The notes beneath the pieces were generated by a model. The model worked only from the letters and a program-made list of their open reading frames with translations. It searched no databases and was not told where the DNA came from. From assembly GCF_900100795.1 (NCBI RefSeq), contig NZ_FNCO01000001.1, positions 620,001 through 684,000 of the forward strand: a stretch of DNA of 64,000 nt, in the 5' to 3' direction. The stretch's first letter is position 1. Each line of letters begins with the position of its first letter. This DNA comes from Pseudomonas abietaniphila (GTDB lineage: Bacteria; Pseudomonadota; Gammaproteobacteria; Pseudomonadales; Pseudomonadaceae). Shown here piece by piece: positions 1 through 7,325 of this stretch. A program made the translations under genes and the position numbers.

Positions 1-98
1 AACAGCGGCGCGGCCGCATCAGCGGTTGCCGCCTGAACCGTCGGGCTTGAACCCAAGGCCAGCGCAAGCAGGCAGGCGAATGACAAGGCACGGGGCAT
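1..98 (-). CDS. Secreted protein, N-terminal fragment (cut by window edge)
   Basis: Only the first 32 codons are present. They read as a signal peptide: MPRAL, then a hydrophobic Leu/Ala core and a VQA|A cleavage site near residue 22, followed by Ala-rich mature sequence. An AAGGAA Shine-Dalgarno lies about 11 nt before the ATG. The neighbours are a PQQ alcohol-oxidation cluster, where small periplasmic proteins of unknown role are common. It is likely exported, but the fragment is too short for a family call. A copy of the locus-specific 17-bp motif lies about 85 nt upstream. Confidence 0.6.
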   Translation of the reverse strand, partial: MPRALSFACLLALALGSSPTVQAATADAAAPL

Positions 99-179
99 GG
101 CGAGAATTCCTTTCTTCTTATGAACTGCATTACAAGCCACTCCCGCTGCTTTGTGAATGCGACCATAGAAAGGAAAACC

Positions 180-196
180 AGTACTAAAGTCGTAAT
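180..196. promoter_or_regulatory. Putative ped-locus operator, copy 1
   Basis: AGTACTAAAGTCGTAAT lies about 85 nt upstream of the divergent partial gene. It matches three other intergenic sites of the same cluster (3993, 7197, 9274). The TACYAAR core resembles the heptamers read by NarL/LuxR-type response regulators, the class (AgmR/ErbR/PedR) that controls quinoprotein alcohol oxidation. The binding protein is an inference. Confidence 0.5.
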
Positions 197-204
197 TTCG
201 TCGT

Positions 205-996
205 TCAGCCCGGTTTGCGCACCGCCGCATGCTGCGGGTTGAAGGTCAGTACGGCGAGCCAGGCAAACAGCACGGTCAATACCAGGCAGACCGCCAATGC
301 CAGCGGGTTCAGCCGTTCGTACAGTGCATAACGCACCAGCTCCACCGCATGGCTGAACGGATTGACCGCGCACAGCCCGTACAGCCACTCGCTGGCCTCG
401 CGCATCTTCCACAGTGGGTACAACGCCGAAGACATGAAAAACAGCGGGAAGATCACGAAGTTCATCACCCCGGCGAAGTTCTCCAGTTGGCGAATGGCGT
501 TGGACAGCAGCAAACCCAGGGCGCTGAGCATCAACGCGACCAACAGCAAGGCCGGCAATGCAACGAGCAGCCCCGCCGCGGGTGGCTGCACGCCATACAC
601 CCACGCCACGGCCAGAAACGCATACACCTGCAACAGCGAGATCAGCGAAGTCGCCAGCAGTTTGCTCACCAGCAGGAATGTGCGGGGCAGGGGGCTGGTC
701 AGCAGCACGCGCATGCTGCCCATCTCACGGTCATAGACCATCGACAGGGAACCCTGCATGCCGTTGAACAGCAGGATCATGCAGGCCAGGCCCGGGATGA
801 TGTACACCTCATACGGAATGTAGGTGTCATACGGTTCGATGATCGCGATGCCCAGTGCCGCGCGGAAACCGGCGGCGAACACCAGCAGCCACAGCAACGG
901 CCGCACCAGTGCGCTGAGGAACCGTGTGCGTTGCAGTACGAATCGCAGCCATTCACGCAGGACGATCCCGCTGAAACAATGCCAATAAGCGCTCAT
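205..996 (-). CDS. pedC: ABC-2 type permease of the PQQ-alcohol cluster (PedC-like)
   Basis: This is a 263-residue integral membrane protein with about six hydrophobic segments and the ABC-2 exporter layout: cytoplasmic start MSAYWHCF, first helix near residues 28-50, last near 230-255. It is the membrane half of an ABC transporter whose ATPase is encoded immediately upstream, with a 4-bp overlap. The same pair, with a beta-propeller and a binding protein, accompanies quinoprotein alcohol dehydrogenases in other pseudomonads. The transported substrate is not established; efflux of an alcohol-derived or toxic compound has been proposed for the family. It is the last gene of a four-gene minus-strand operon beginning at 3916. 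Confidence 0.88.
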   Translation of the reverse strand: MSAYWHCFSGIVLREWLRFVLQRTRFLSALVRPLLWLLVFAAGFRAALGIAIIEPYDTYIPYEVYIIPGLACMILLFNGMQGSLSMVYDREMGSMRVLLTSPLPRTFLLVSKLLATSLISLLQVYAFLAVAWVYGVQPPAAGLLVALPALLLVALMLSALGLLLSNAIRQLENFAGVMNFVIFPLFFMSSALYPLWKMREASEWLYGLCAVNPFSHAVELVRYALYERLNPLALAVCLVLTVLFAWLAVLTFNPQHAAVRKPG

Positions 997-1730
997 CGTG
1001 GGGACGCTCCCGCGGAGGTGGTCAAGCGATTGAAGGCCGTGTCCAGACCGCCCCCGTGTTCGGCGCTGACCTCACGGGCCTGGCCGCTGGCAACCAGGCG
1101 GCCCTGATGCAGAATCAGAAGGTCGTCGTCGCTGTGGACTTCGTCGAGCAAATGGGTGGTCCAGAGCACGCTGATACCCTGTTCGCGGCACAGGCTGCGC
1201 ACATGCTGGTTCAGCGCCAGACGACTCCCCGGGTCCAGGCCCACGCTGGCTTCGTCCAGCAGCAGAAGGCGTGGTTGATGCAGCAACGCTCTCGCGATTT
1301 CCACCCGGCGTCGGTGGCCGCCATTGAGCTCGCGGACCCGCTCGCGACGGCGCTCGCTCAACCCCTGACGTGCCAGCTCCTGTTCAACCCGTTCGTTGAC
1401 CTCACGCCGGGCCAGGCCATGCAGCGCGGCGTGATACCGCAGGTTCTGTTCAACGCTCAAGTCCAGATCCAGCGTGCTTTGCTGAAACACCACGCCCAGT
1501 TGCTTCAGGGCTGGACGAGGTGACTGACGCAGCGAAAACTCGCCTATACGGATCTCGCCTTTTTGCACGTCGTAGAGACGGGTCAACAGCGCGATCAAGG
1601 TGGATTTTCCCGCGCCGTTCGGGCCCAGCAAGGCGGCGAAGCGACCGGGCGCCAGGCTGAACGAAACCTGCCGCAATGCCTCGCGCGGGCCGTAGGAAAA
1701 GCTCAATTGATCGACGTGCAACGCGCTCAT
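993..1730 (-). CDS. ABC transporter ATP-binding protein of the PQQ-alcohol cluster
   Basis: The protein has 245 residues starting MSALHVDQLSF. The Walker A is LLGPNGAGKST, the signature is LNGGHRRRV (a variant of LSGGQ, as in the CcmA/NodI group) and the Walker B is LLLLDEASVGLD, followed by an H-loop TTH. The open frame extends further upstream, but the ATG at 1730 overlaps the stop of the beta-propeller gene (ATGA), which is typical translational coupling, so I use it. It energises the ABC-2 permease encoded next and belongs to the operon 3916 to 205. Confidence 0.92.
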   Translation of the reverse strand: MSALHVDQLSFSYGPREALRQVSFSLAPGRFAALLGPNGAGKSTLIALLTRLYDVQKGEIRIGEFSLRQSPRPALKQLGVVFQQSTLDLDLSVEQNLRYHAALHGLARREVNERVEQELARQGLSERRRERVRELNGGHRRRVEIARALLHQPRLLLLDEASVGLDPGSRLALNQHVRSLCREQGISVLWTTHLLDEVHSDDDLLILHQGRLVASGQAREVSAEHGGGLDTAFNRLTTSAGASPR

Positions 1731-2686
1731 GGCGCCACCACCACACCCCACGGATAACGCCCGACCTTGACCGACTTGAGCACCTTGAGGCTGGTCACGT
1801 CGATCACCGAAACGTCGCCGCTGACACCGTTGGTTGCCAACAGCTGTTTCTGATCCGGGGTGAAGGACAACTGCCACACCCGTCGCCCCACCAGCAGGTA
1901 GTCGATGACGTCCAGGGTTTTTGCATCGATCACCGCGACATGGTTCGCTGGCCCCAGGGCGACAAATGCGTATTTGCCGTCATCGCTGATCTTGATGCCC
2001 ACCGGCTGCACCTTGTCCGGGTGCACGCCCTTGATCTCGAATTTCAGGGTCTTGAGGATCTTGCGGCTGGCAACGTCGATCACGCTCACCGTGCCGCCAA
2101 TCTCTGCCGACGACCACAGCTGCGAGCCGTCCTTGTTGAACTCGACGAAGCGCGGGCGTTGATCGACCAGCGTGTTATCCGCCAGTGTCTGGGTCGACGT
2201 GTCGATCCAGTGCAGCATGTTGGTGGTTTCACTGGTGTTGACCGCCCACTTGCCATCGGGGCTCACCGCCATGCCTTCGGGTTCGACGCCGACGTCCACC
2301 TGTGCCAGCACCTTCGAGGTTTCGGTGTCGATGACCGTCACCAGCGAGTCGTCTTCGTTGGAGACGTACAGCCAACGGTTGTTGGGGTGCAGGGCGAATT
2401 GCTCGGGGTCCTTGCCGGAGGGCAGTTCCTTGATGATCATGTGCGTGGCGACGTCCATCACCTGCACGCGGTCCGAGTCGCTTGCGCAGATGTACAGCAG
2501 CTTGTTGTCGTGGGACAGCAGCAGGCCGCGCGGTCGCATCCCGACGGGCAAGGTCTGGGTCACCTGCAAGGTGTCCATGTCGATCAGGCTGAGGGTATTG
2601 TCCTTCTCGTTGGAGACGAACGCGGTGGCGGCCAGGCTTGGCCCCGCAGCGATCAACAGGGCAGTGGCTATCAGGGTGCGGCGCAT
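1727..2686 (-). CDS. PQQ-dependent catabolism-associated YVTN beta-propeller protein
   Basis: This 319-residue exported protein has a signal peptide ending at SLAA (about residue 20). About seven propeller repeats of the YVTN type follow, with recurring 'SLIDMDTLQV', 'VQVMDVAT', 'VTVIDTET', 'VSVIDVAS', 'VAVIDAKT', 'VSVIDVTS' strands. Such propellers occur next to quinoprotein dehydrogenases and are thought to act in the periplasm, possibly as part of the substrate or electron relay. Its stop overlaps the ATPase start. The role is inferred from the family and neighbours; no catalytic residues can be assigned. Confidence 0.88.
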   Translation of the reverse strand: MRRTLIATALLIAAGPSLAATAFVSNEKDNTLSLIDMDTLQVTQTLPVGMRPRGLLLSHDNKLLYICASDSDRVQVMDVATHMIIKELPSGKDPEQFALHPNNRWLYVSNEDDSLVTVIDTETSKVLAQVDVGVEPEGMAVSPDGKWAVNTSETTNMLHWIDTSTQTLADNTLVDQRPRFVEFNKDGSQLWSSAEIGGTVSVIDVASRKILKTLKFEIKGVHPDKVQPVGIKISDDGKYAFVALGPANHVAVIDAKTLDVIDYLLVGRRVWQLSFTPDQKQLLATNGVSGDVSVIDVTSLKVLKSVKVGRYPWGVVVAP

Positions 2687-2746
2687 GGTGCGGTCCTTGT
2701 TGTTGGAATTGTCTGGCGTGGGTCGTTGCTTAAAAGCGTCAGGCGC

Positions 2747-3916
2747 TCAAAAGGTGCAGGCCACCTCGGGCTTGTCATAGCCGAGGCTGTCGAGTTCGGT
2801 GCCGGGGTGCAGAAAGCCGTCCTGCGGCGAGGTGGTGACCAACGCGCGGGGCTGGACAACCGGAATCGGTTGGCGGAGCTGGCCGTTCCATGACCGATAG
2901 CTGAGCTTGCTGCCTTTGAAGCCGTCCAGCGGCAGGTTGTCGCCCAGCTCCAGTTCACGAATCTGCATTGCATCGGTGCCTCGCAGCCGGGTGACGGCAC
3001 TGGCGATGCTGCGCACCGCCATCCATGCGGCAAAATCCCGGTCGTTCATCCAGCGCCCGGCAGTGGCTTCGAAGCGTTTTTGCAGTTGCGCGGCCCCGTA
3101 GGTTTCCACGGTCTTGTGCCAGCCGATCGGGGTCAGGCCCTGCGTGCCCGCCACCGGGCGCGGGTACCAGGTCTGGTAAGGCACGTATTCGCCAAAGTCC
3201 CCGCGCTCGTCCGACACCAGCACCACGTCGTACTCGGCGGTTTGGGTAAACAGCGGCATGTCGGCCTGAGCGCTGCGTCGCTGATCGTTATCGAAGGTGA
3301 AGGCCTTCTCGGCGACGATGGTGTGACCGAAGCGTTTGGCCGCGCGGCGCAAGGCATTGGCATAGGCCTTATCGTCGGGGGTCTGGCCGACGATCAACAG
3401 CCAGCGTGTCCAGCGCCGAACAGTGAGAAATTGCGCGAGTGCATCGGCCAGCATCGCGCGGCTGGGCAGTGTGTGCAGCACGTTGTGCAGGCAGGCGGTG
3501 CTGCGCAGGCTGTCGTCGGGACTGCCCGCGTTGAACAGCAGGCTGTCCGGCATCGCGGCGCTGAGCTGACGCAACGTTTCAACCGGCGCGTTGACCACGA
3601 ACAGGCGCAAACCCTGTTCATGTTGCGCACTGGCTTGCTCAAGCAGCGCGTGAGTGCTGTTCGCACTGGCATTCGTCAGGCTGTAGCGGTGGTTGAGAAA
3701 ACGCCCGGTGCTGTTGCTGTCGACGATGGCCAGTTCTGCGCCGCGAAGCCCTGCGTCTGTGGGTTCGGGAATGACGTTGGACAGAATCGGGCCGGTGTCC
3801 GGGATATACGCCAGATAGCCGATGCGCACCTGCACAGGGTCTTCGGCCGCTATCGCCAGCAACGACCATGCGACGAGGGCAAGGCAAAGCAATGGGTGAA
3901 ACACCAGTTGGCGCAT
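2747..3916 (-). CDS. Periplasmic binding protein of the PQQ-alcohol ABC system
   Basis: The protein has 389 residues starting MRQLVFHPL, with a signal peptide to about residue 24 (LLAIAAED) and a branched-chain amino acid-like periplasmic binding fold (VRIGYLAYIPDTGP at the start of the mature part). It belongs to the family of substrate-binding proteins encoded with PQQ alcohol dehydrogenase systems. An earlier in-frame ATG at 4030 would place the signal peptide internally. The ATG at 3916 has a GGGAG 8 nt upstream and is chosen. It is the first gene of the minus operon with propeller, ATPase and permease, divergent from the cytochrome gene. Confidence 0.85.
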   Translation of the reverse strand: MRQLVFHPLLCLALVAWSLLAIAAEDPVQVRIGYLAYIPDTGPILSNVIPEPTDAGLRGAELAIVDSNSTGRFLNHRYSLTNASANSTHALLEQASAQHEQGLRLFVVNAPVETLRQLSAAMPDSLLFNAGSPDDSLRSTACLHNVLHTLPSRAMLADALAQFLTVRRWTRWLLIVGQTPDDKAYANALRRAAKRFGHTIVAEKAFTFDNDQRRSAQADMPLFTQTAEYDVVLVSDERGDFGEYVPYQTWYPRPVAGTQGLTPIGWHKTVETYGAAQLQKRFEATAGRWMNDRDFAAWMAVRSIASAVTRLRGTDAMQIRELELGDNLPLDGFKGSKLSYRSWNGQLRQPIPVVQPRALVTTSPQDGFLHPGTELDSLGYDKPEVACTF

Positions 3917-3992
3917 AGAGCACTCCCGACAGACAGGGCCAGCATAGAAATGCCTGTCCGGTGGGGAAATATGCAGATGGTACGGGTCTGCC

Positions 3993-4009
3993 AGTACCAA
4001 GGTAGTAAG
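3993..4009. promoter_or_regulatory. Putative ped-locus operator, copy 2
   Basis: AGTACCAAGGTAGTAAG lies midway in the 180-bp divergent intergenic region, 76 nt from the binding-protein start and 87 nt from the cytochrome start, so one site could serve both directions. GGTAC/GTACC half-sites (3979-3983, 3994-3998) form a partly overlapping inverted repeat. It is related to the sites at 180, 7197 and 9274. Confidence 0.55.
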
Positions 4010-4096
4010 GCGCGGCCACCAAAGCAGCATTCGGGCGCGCAGACGCCGTTCCTAAGATGACGACAGGCCTTTGCATGCACTTCTGAGGACATAACA

Positions 4097-4573
4097 ATGA
4101 CAACAAAAAACCTGATCCCGGCTGAGACCGAGTCCCGAATCCAAAAATGCACGTTGCTGGTGGGCGCATTGATGCTCTGCGGTCTGCTCGCCAGCAACCT
4201 GGCTCAGGCCCACGGTGATGTAGTGCCCCATGCCGTTGCCACTGATGGCCTGGAACAGCTGGGGCCTGAGTGGCGTGCTGAAAACCCGTATCGTGAATCC
4301 AAAGATCACGACAAGGCACTGGAAATCGGCAAGTCGGCCTACACCCAGAACTGTGCCGCCTGCCATGGGCTGGAAGCCATTTCCGGAGGCATCGCGCCGG
4401 ACCTGCGGCACCTGGACGTCGGCAGTGCGGGCGATGAGTGGTTTGTCGAGCGGGTTCGTAACGGCGCGGTGCGCGACGGTCGTGTGTACATGCCCAAGAT
4501 GGCCGACTACCTGAGTCAGGAGGCCCTGTGGGCTGTTCGCACCTATCTGGACAGTGTTCATAACGAGGAATGA
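4097..4573 (+). CDS. pedF: Periplasmic cytochrome c, electron acceptor of the PQQ alcohol dehydrogenase (PedF/ExaB class)
   Basis: This is a 158-residue monohaem c-type cytochrome. The N-terminal export segment runs to about residue 38 (SNLAQAHG), the haem site is C86-A-A-C89-H90, and a probable Met ligand lies in VYMPKM near residue 130. Proteins of this class take electrons from quinoprotein alcohol dehydrogenases in the periplasm. It is the first plus-strand gene of the cluster, so it probably heads the transcript running to the metallohydrolase. The long polar N-terminus before the hydrophobic stretch is unusual for a signal peptide, and a later start is possible. Confidence 0.9.
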   Translation: MTTKNLIPAETESRIQKCTLLVGALMLCGLLASNLAQAHGDVVPHAVATDGLEQLGPEWRAENPYRESKDHDKALEIGKSAYTQNCAACHGLEAISGGIAPDLRHLDVGSAGDEWFVERVRNGAVRDGRVYMPKMADYLSQEALWAVRTYLDSVHNEE

Positions 4574-4578
4574 TCGGT

Positions 4579-5466
4579 ATGCGCGCCTTCGCCGTACTGC
4601 TGAGCCCCGTCTTCTGTTGCCTGGCATTGATGTTCCAGCCCGTCCACGCGCAGATTCGCACCTACGACAGCATCATCGCGGCCGGGGTGATCAAGGTGGC
4701 GGTGTACCAGGATTTTCCACCCTACAGCTTTCAGGTGGACGGGCAGCCCCGTGGCGTCGATGCCGACCTGGCGACGGCGCTGGCTAAAGCGTTGGGCGTG
4801 CGGCTGGAGTTGATGTGGGCGCCGCCCGGCGAAAAGCTCGACGACGACCTGCGCGACTTGATCTGGCGCGGCAGCCCGTTGCGCGGTCAGCAACTGGCCG
4901 ACCTGATGATGCGCGTGCCCTACGACAAGGGTTACTCGCAGAAGCGCAACGACGTCGGCGAACTGGAAAACGACCACGTCGTGATGTTCGCGCCCTATCA
5001 GACAGAGCGCTGGCAGGTCGCATTCGACCGCAAGCGGCTGGACGCGGTGCCCAGCGTTGCGGTGTTTGCCGAGCATCCGATCGGGGTCGAGATCGACAGT
5101 GTGCCGTCGTTCTACCTGACGTCGATCTTCAATGCCCAGTTTGCAGGCAGCACCCACCATTTCCCGTCGGTGCAGGAGGCTTTCGTTGCCATGCACGACG
5201 GCAAAGTCGACGCGGTCATGGCCATGCGCGGCGAGGTGGACTGGCAACTGCATCAGGCCCATGACCCGCAATGGTCGCTGGCCGAAAACGCTTACCCGAG
5301 CATGGGACGGCAAACCTGGGAGATCGGCATGGCGGTGCATGAGAGCAACCGCCAGTTGGCCTACGCCATCGAAGAGGCGCTCGAGACGTTGATTCGTGAA
5401 GGCGAGGTGCAGCGCATCTACGCCGCTTACGGCATGCGTTACGACGTGCCGGAGATGTATCCGTGA
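4579..5466 (+). CDS. pedG: Quinoprotein dehydrogenase-associated periplasmic binding protein (PedG/MoxJ-like)
   Basis: The protein has 295 residues, with a signal peptide MRAFAVLL...HAQ followed by a family 3-type extracellular binding fold (IKVAVYQDFPPYSF near the start, GVDADLATALAK next). It belongs to the group typified by MoxJ/XoxJ, which binds or activates the quinoprotein dehydrogenase rather than feeding an importer; no permease is encoded here. I use the ATG at 4579 because GAGGAA sits 8 nt upstream of it. An in-frame ATG at 4570 overlaps the cytochrome stop but would sit on top of that Shine-Dalgarno. Confidence 0.85.
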   Translation: MRAFAVLLSPVFCCLALMFQPVHAQIRTYDSIIAAGVIKVAVYQDFPPYSFQVDGQPRGVDADLATALAKALGVRLELMWAPPGEKLDDDLRDLIWRGSPLRGQQLADLMMRVPYDKGYSQKRNDVGELENDHVVMFAPYQTERWQVAFDRKRLDAVPSVAVFAEHPIGVEIDSVPSFYLTSIFNAQFAGSTHHFPSVQEAFVAMHDGKVDAVMAMRGEVDWQLHQAHDPQWSLAENAYPSMGRQTWEIGMAVHESNRQLAYAIEEALETLIREGEVQRIYAAYGMRYDVPEMYP

Positions 5467-6227
5467 ACCGTGTCCGGGGCAGGGCGGTCGGGTTTGCCTT
5501 GCTGCTTTTTCTGCAAGGTGTGGCCCACGCCGATCCTGGCAAAGACCCGGTTACGTCGGTGATGTGGGGCTACTACCAGCAGAAGTTCCTCAAGGATCAG
5601 CCCTACGTCTTCGACGACAAGGTGCTGTTGCGCGCACCGCCGTTTGCCGAAGACGCCCGGCAAGTTCCGATCGAGATCGATGCGCGGGCGTACACCGGGG
5701 AGGTGGTACGGATTCTGGCGTGGGCCGAGCTCAATCCCTTGCCGCAGATCGTCGATTTTCAACCGGTCGAGCGGGTGCTGCCTTGGCTGTCGATCCGTAT
5801 CCGGATCGAGCAGGCCACGCCCTTGCGTGCCGCCGTGCTGACCCGCGACGGCGTCTGGCACATCGGTTCGACCACTATCGACGCGGCGGGCGGAGGGTGC
5901 ACCGCGCCCAGCGTCGTGCGCACACAGCCTGGTTGGGAGGAGCATATCGGCGAGGTGATGGGAGGGCGTTATCCACGCTCAGGCTTCAGCCGTTTGCGGG
6001 TGACAATCTCCCATCCGATGGACAACGGCATGGTCAGCGGCATCCCTGAGTTCTATCTGAATCAGGCGCAACTCAAAGACACCCACGGCAAGCTGCTGGC
6101 GACGCTGGAACTGTTTCCCGCCGTGAGTGAGAACCCGACGCTGGGGTTCGACATTGAGGGTGACGGCGAGACGCAATTGTCGTTGCGCGATATCAGCGGC
6201 AACCTGTTCAGCGCGGCTGTGAAATGA
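5463..6227 (+). CDS. SoxYZ-like carrier protein of the quinoprotein cluster
   Basis: The protein has 254 residues, an apparent GTG start that overlaps the previous stop, and a signal peptide ending near HADPG. The N-terminal half resembles SoxY, and the motif AGGGCTAP (residue about 145) recalls the conserved cysteine swinging arm of SoxY. The C-terminal half has SoxZ-like sequence (ISHPMDNG). Fused SoxYZ-related proteins are recurrent partners of PQQ dehydrogenases, with an unproven role as covalent carrier of an intermediate. It sits between a binding protein and the metallohydrolase with 4-bp overlaps at both ends. Confidence 0.82.
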   Translation: MNRVRGRAVGFALLLFLQGVAHADPGKDPVTSVMWGYYQQKFLKDQPYVFDDKVLLRAPPFAEDARQVPIEIDARAYTGEVVRILAWAELNPLPQIVDFQPVERVLPWLSIRIRIEQATPLRAAVLTRDGVWHIGSTTIDAAGGGCTAPSVVRTQPGWEEHIGEVMGGRYPRSGFSRLRVTISHPMDNGMVSGIPEFYLNQAQLKDTHGKLLATLELFPAVSENPTLGFDIEGDGETQLSLRDISGNLFSAAVK

Positions 6228-6241
6228 ACCGGAGTGCCGCC

Positions 6242-7171
6242 ATGCGCCTTATTGGGTGCTTGCTGTTCTGCGTCAGTGCGCTGGCACACGCTGAGCTGGA
6301 GTATCGCCTGCAACCCCGGCAGATCGCTGAAGATACCTACTTGCTGGAAGGCACGACCGAAAACTTCGATAAACGTAACGGCGGCAACATCGTTAACACT
6401 GGCTTCATTGTCACCGGCGGCGGTGTGGTGGTCATCGACACCGGACCGTCACGTCGCTATGGCGAGGCCCTGCGCAAGGCCATAGGCTCGGTGACGGACA
6501 AGCCGGTGATTCAGGTGCTGCTGACGCATCATCATCCCGATCACGTGCTGGGCAACCAGGCATTCGCCGATGTGCCGATCGGTGCGTTGGCCGGTACCAC
6601 CGAATTGATGCGCACGCAGGGCGATGCCCTGACGGAAAACATGTACCGGATGGTCGGTGACTGGATGCGCGGCACTGAAACGCGTTTGCCGACGCAGGTG
6701 TTGGTGCCGGGCACACTGGCGTTCGGCGGCCACCGCTTGCGCCTGTTGGCGCTCTCCGGGCATACGGGCGCCGACCTCGCCATCTTTGATGAAAACACGG
6801 GCGTGTTGTTCGCGGGCGATATCGTCTTTTACCAGCGCGCCTTGACGACCCCGAACAGCCCGGGTCTACAGGTGTGGCTGAACGACCTGGATACCCTGCA
6901 GGCGCTGCCGTGGAAACGGTTGGTCCCCGGCCATGGGCCCGTGGCGACGGACGCCCGGCCTCTGCAGCAGATGCGTGACTACCTGGGTTGGCTTGACGGG
7001 CTGTTGAGGGACGGGGCGGCCCAGGGCGCCGACATGGCAGAGCTGATCAGAACGCCTGTTCCTGAGCGTTTCGCGGCCATCAGCCTGACCCGGTACGAAC
7101 TGATTCGCAGCGTCAGCCATCTGTATCCGACGTACGAGCGGGCGCAGATGGTCAGGGTCGATACTCGCTGA
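6242..7171 (+). CDS. Quinoprotein relay-system zinc metallohydrolase
   Basis: This is an exported metallo-beta-lactamase-fold protein of 309 residues, with signal peptide MRLIGCLLFC..ALAHA. The metal motif is LLTHHHPDH with downstream LSGHTGAD and FAGD, and the last ligand is in VPGHGPV. It belongs to the SoxH-related hydrolases found with quinoprotein dehydrogenases and SoxYZ-like carriers; one proposal is that it releases a product bound to the carrier. The upstream ATG at 6224 overlaps the previous stop, but the ATG at 6242 has GGAG 8 nt before it and gives a cleaner signal peptide. Confidence 0.85.
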   Translation: MRLIGCLLFCVSALAHAELEYRLQPRQIAEDTYLLEGTTENFDKRNGGNIVNTGFIVTGGGVVVIDTGPSRRYGEALRKAIGSVTDKPVIQVLLTHHHPDHVLGNQAFADVPIGALAGTTELMRTQGDALTENMYRMVGDWMRGTETRLPTQVLVPGTLAFGGHRLRLLALSGHTGADLAIFDENTGVLFAGDIVFYQRALTTPNSPGLQVWLNDLDTLQALPWKRLVPGHGPVATDARPLQQMRDYLGWLDGLLRDGAAQGADMAELIRTPVPERFAAISLTRYELIRSVSHLYPTYERAQMVRVDTR

Positions 7172-7196
7172 CGCGCGTTCGCCGGGTGCTGGCCCA

Positions 7197-7213
7197 CCTA
7201 CCAAAGAACTAGA
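7197..7213. promoter_or_regulatory. Putative ped-locus operator, copy 3
   Basis: CCTACCAAAGAACTAGA lies about 112 nt upstream of the PQQ dehydrogenase start, aligned with the sites at 180, 3993 and 9274. It suggests the dehydrogenase has its own regulated promoter rather than depending on read-through from the metallohydrolase gene. Confidence 0.45.
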
Positions 7214-7269
7214 AACCTCCACACTGCGGTCAATTGCTGGCAGGGGCCTCACCGCCAACAATCGACTTG

Positions 7270-7288
7270 TTCGGGAAACTGTCCCGAA
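7270..7288. promoter_or_regulatory. Perfect inverted repeat upstream of the PQQ dehydrogenase
   Basis: TTCGGGA-N5-TCCCGAA is a perfect 7-bp palindrome ending 37 nt before the ATG. It lies downstream of the putative activator site, so it could be an operator or an mRNA 5' hairpin just ahead of the AAGGAAG ribosome-binding region. No T-run follows, so it is not a terminator. Confidence 0.4.
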
Positions 7289-7325
7289 AGGAAGAAAACA
7301 ACAATAAACCGTAGAGGCAGCCGTC

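Noticed and set aside
1676..2893. A 405-codon plus-strand frame across the beta-propeller gene
   Set aside because: It runs antisense to a signal-peptide-bearing YVTN propeller and crosses two gene boundaries. The His/Gln/Val-rich translation is typical of a shadow frame.
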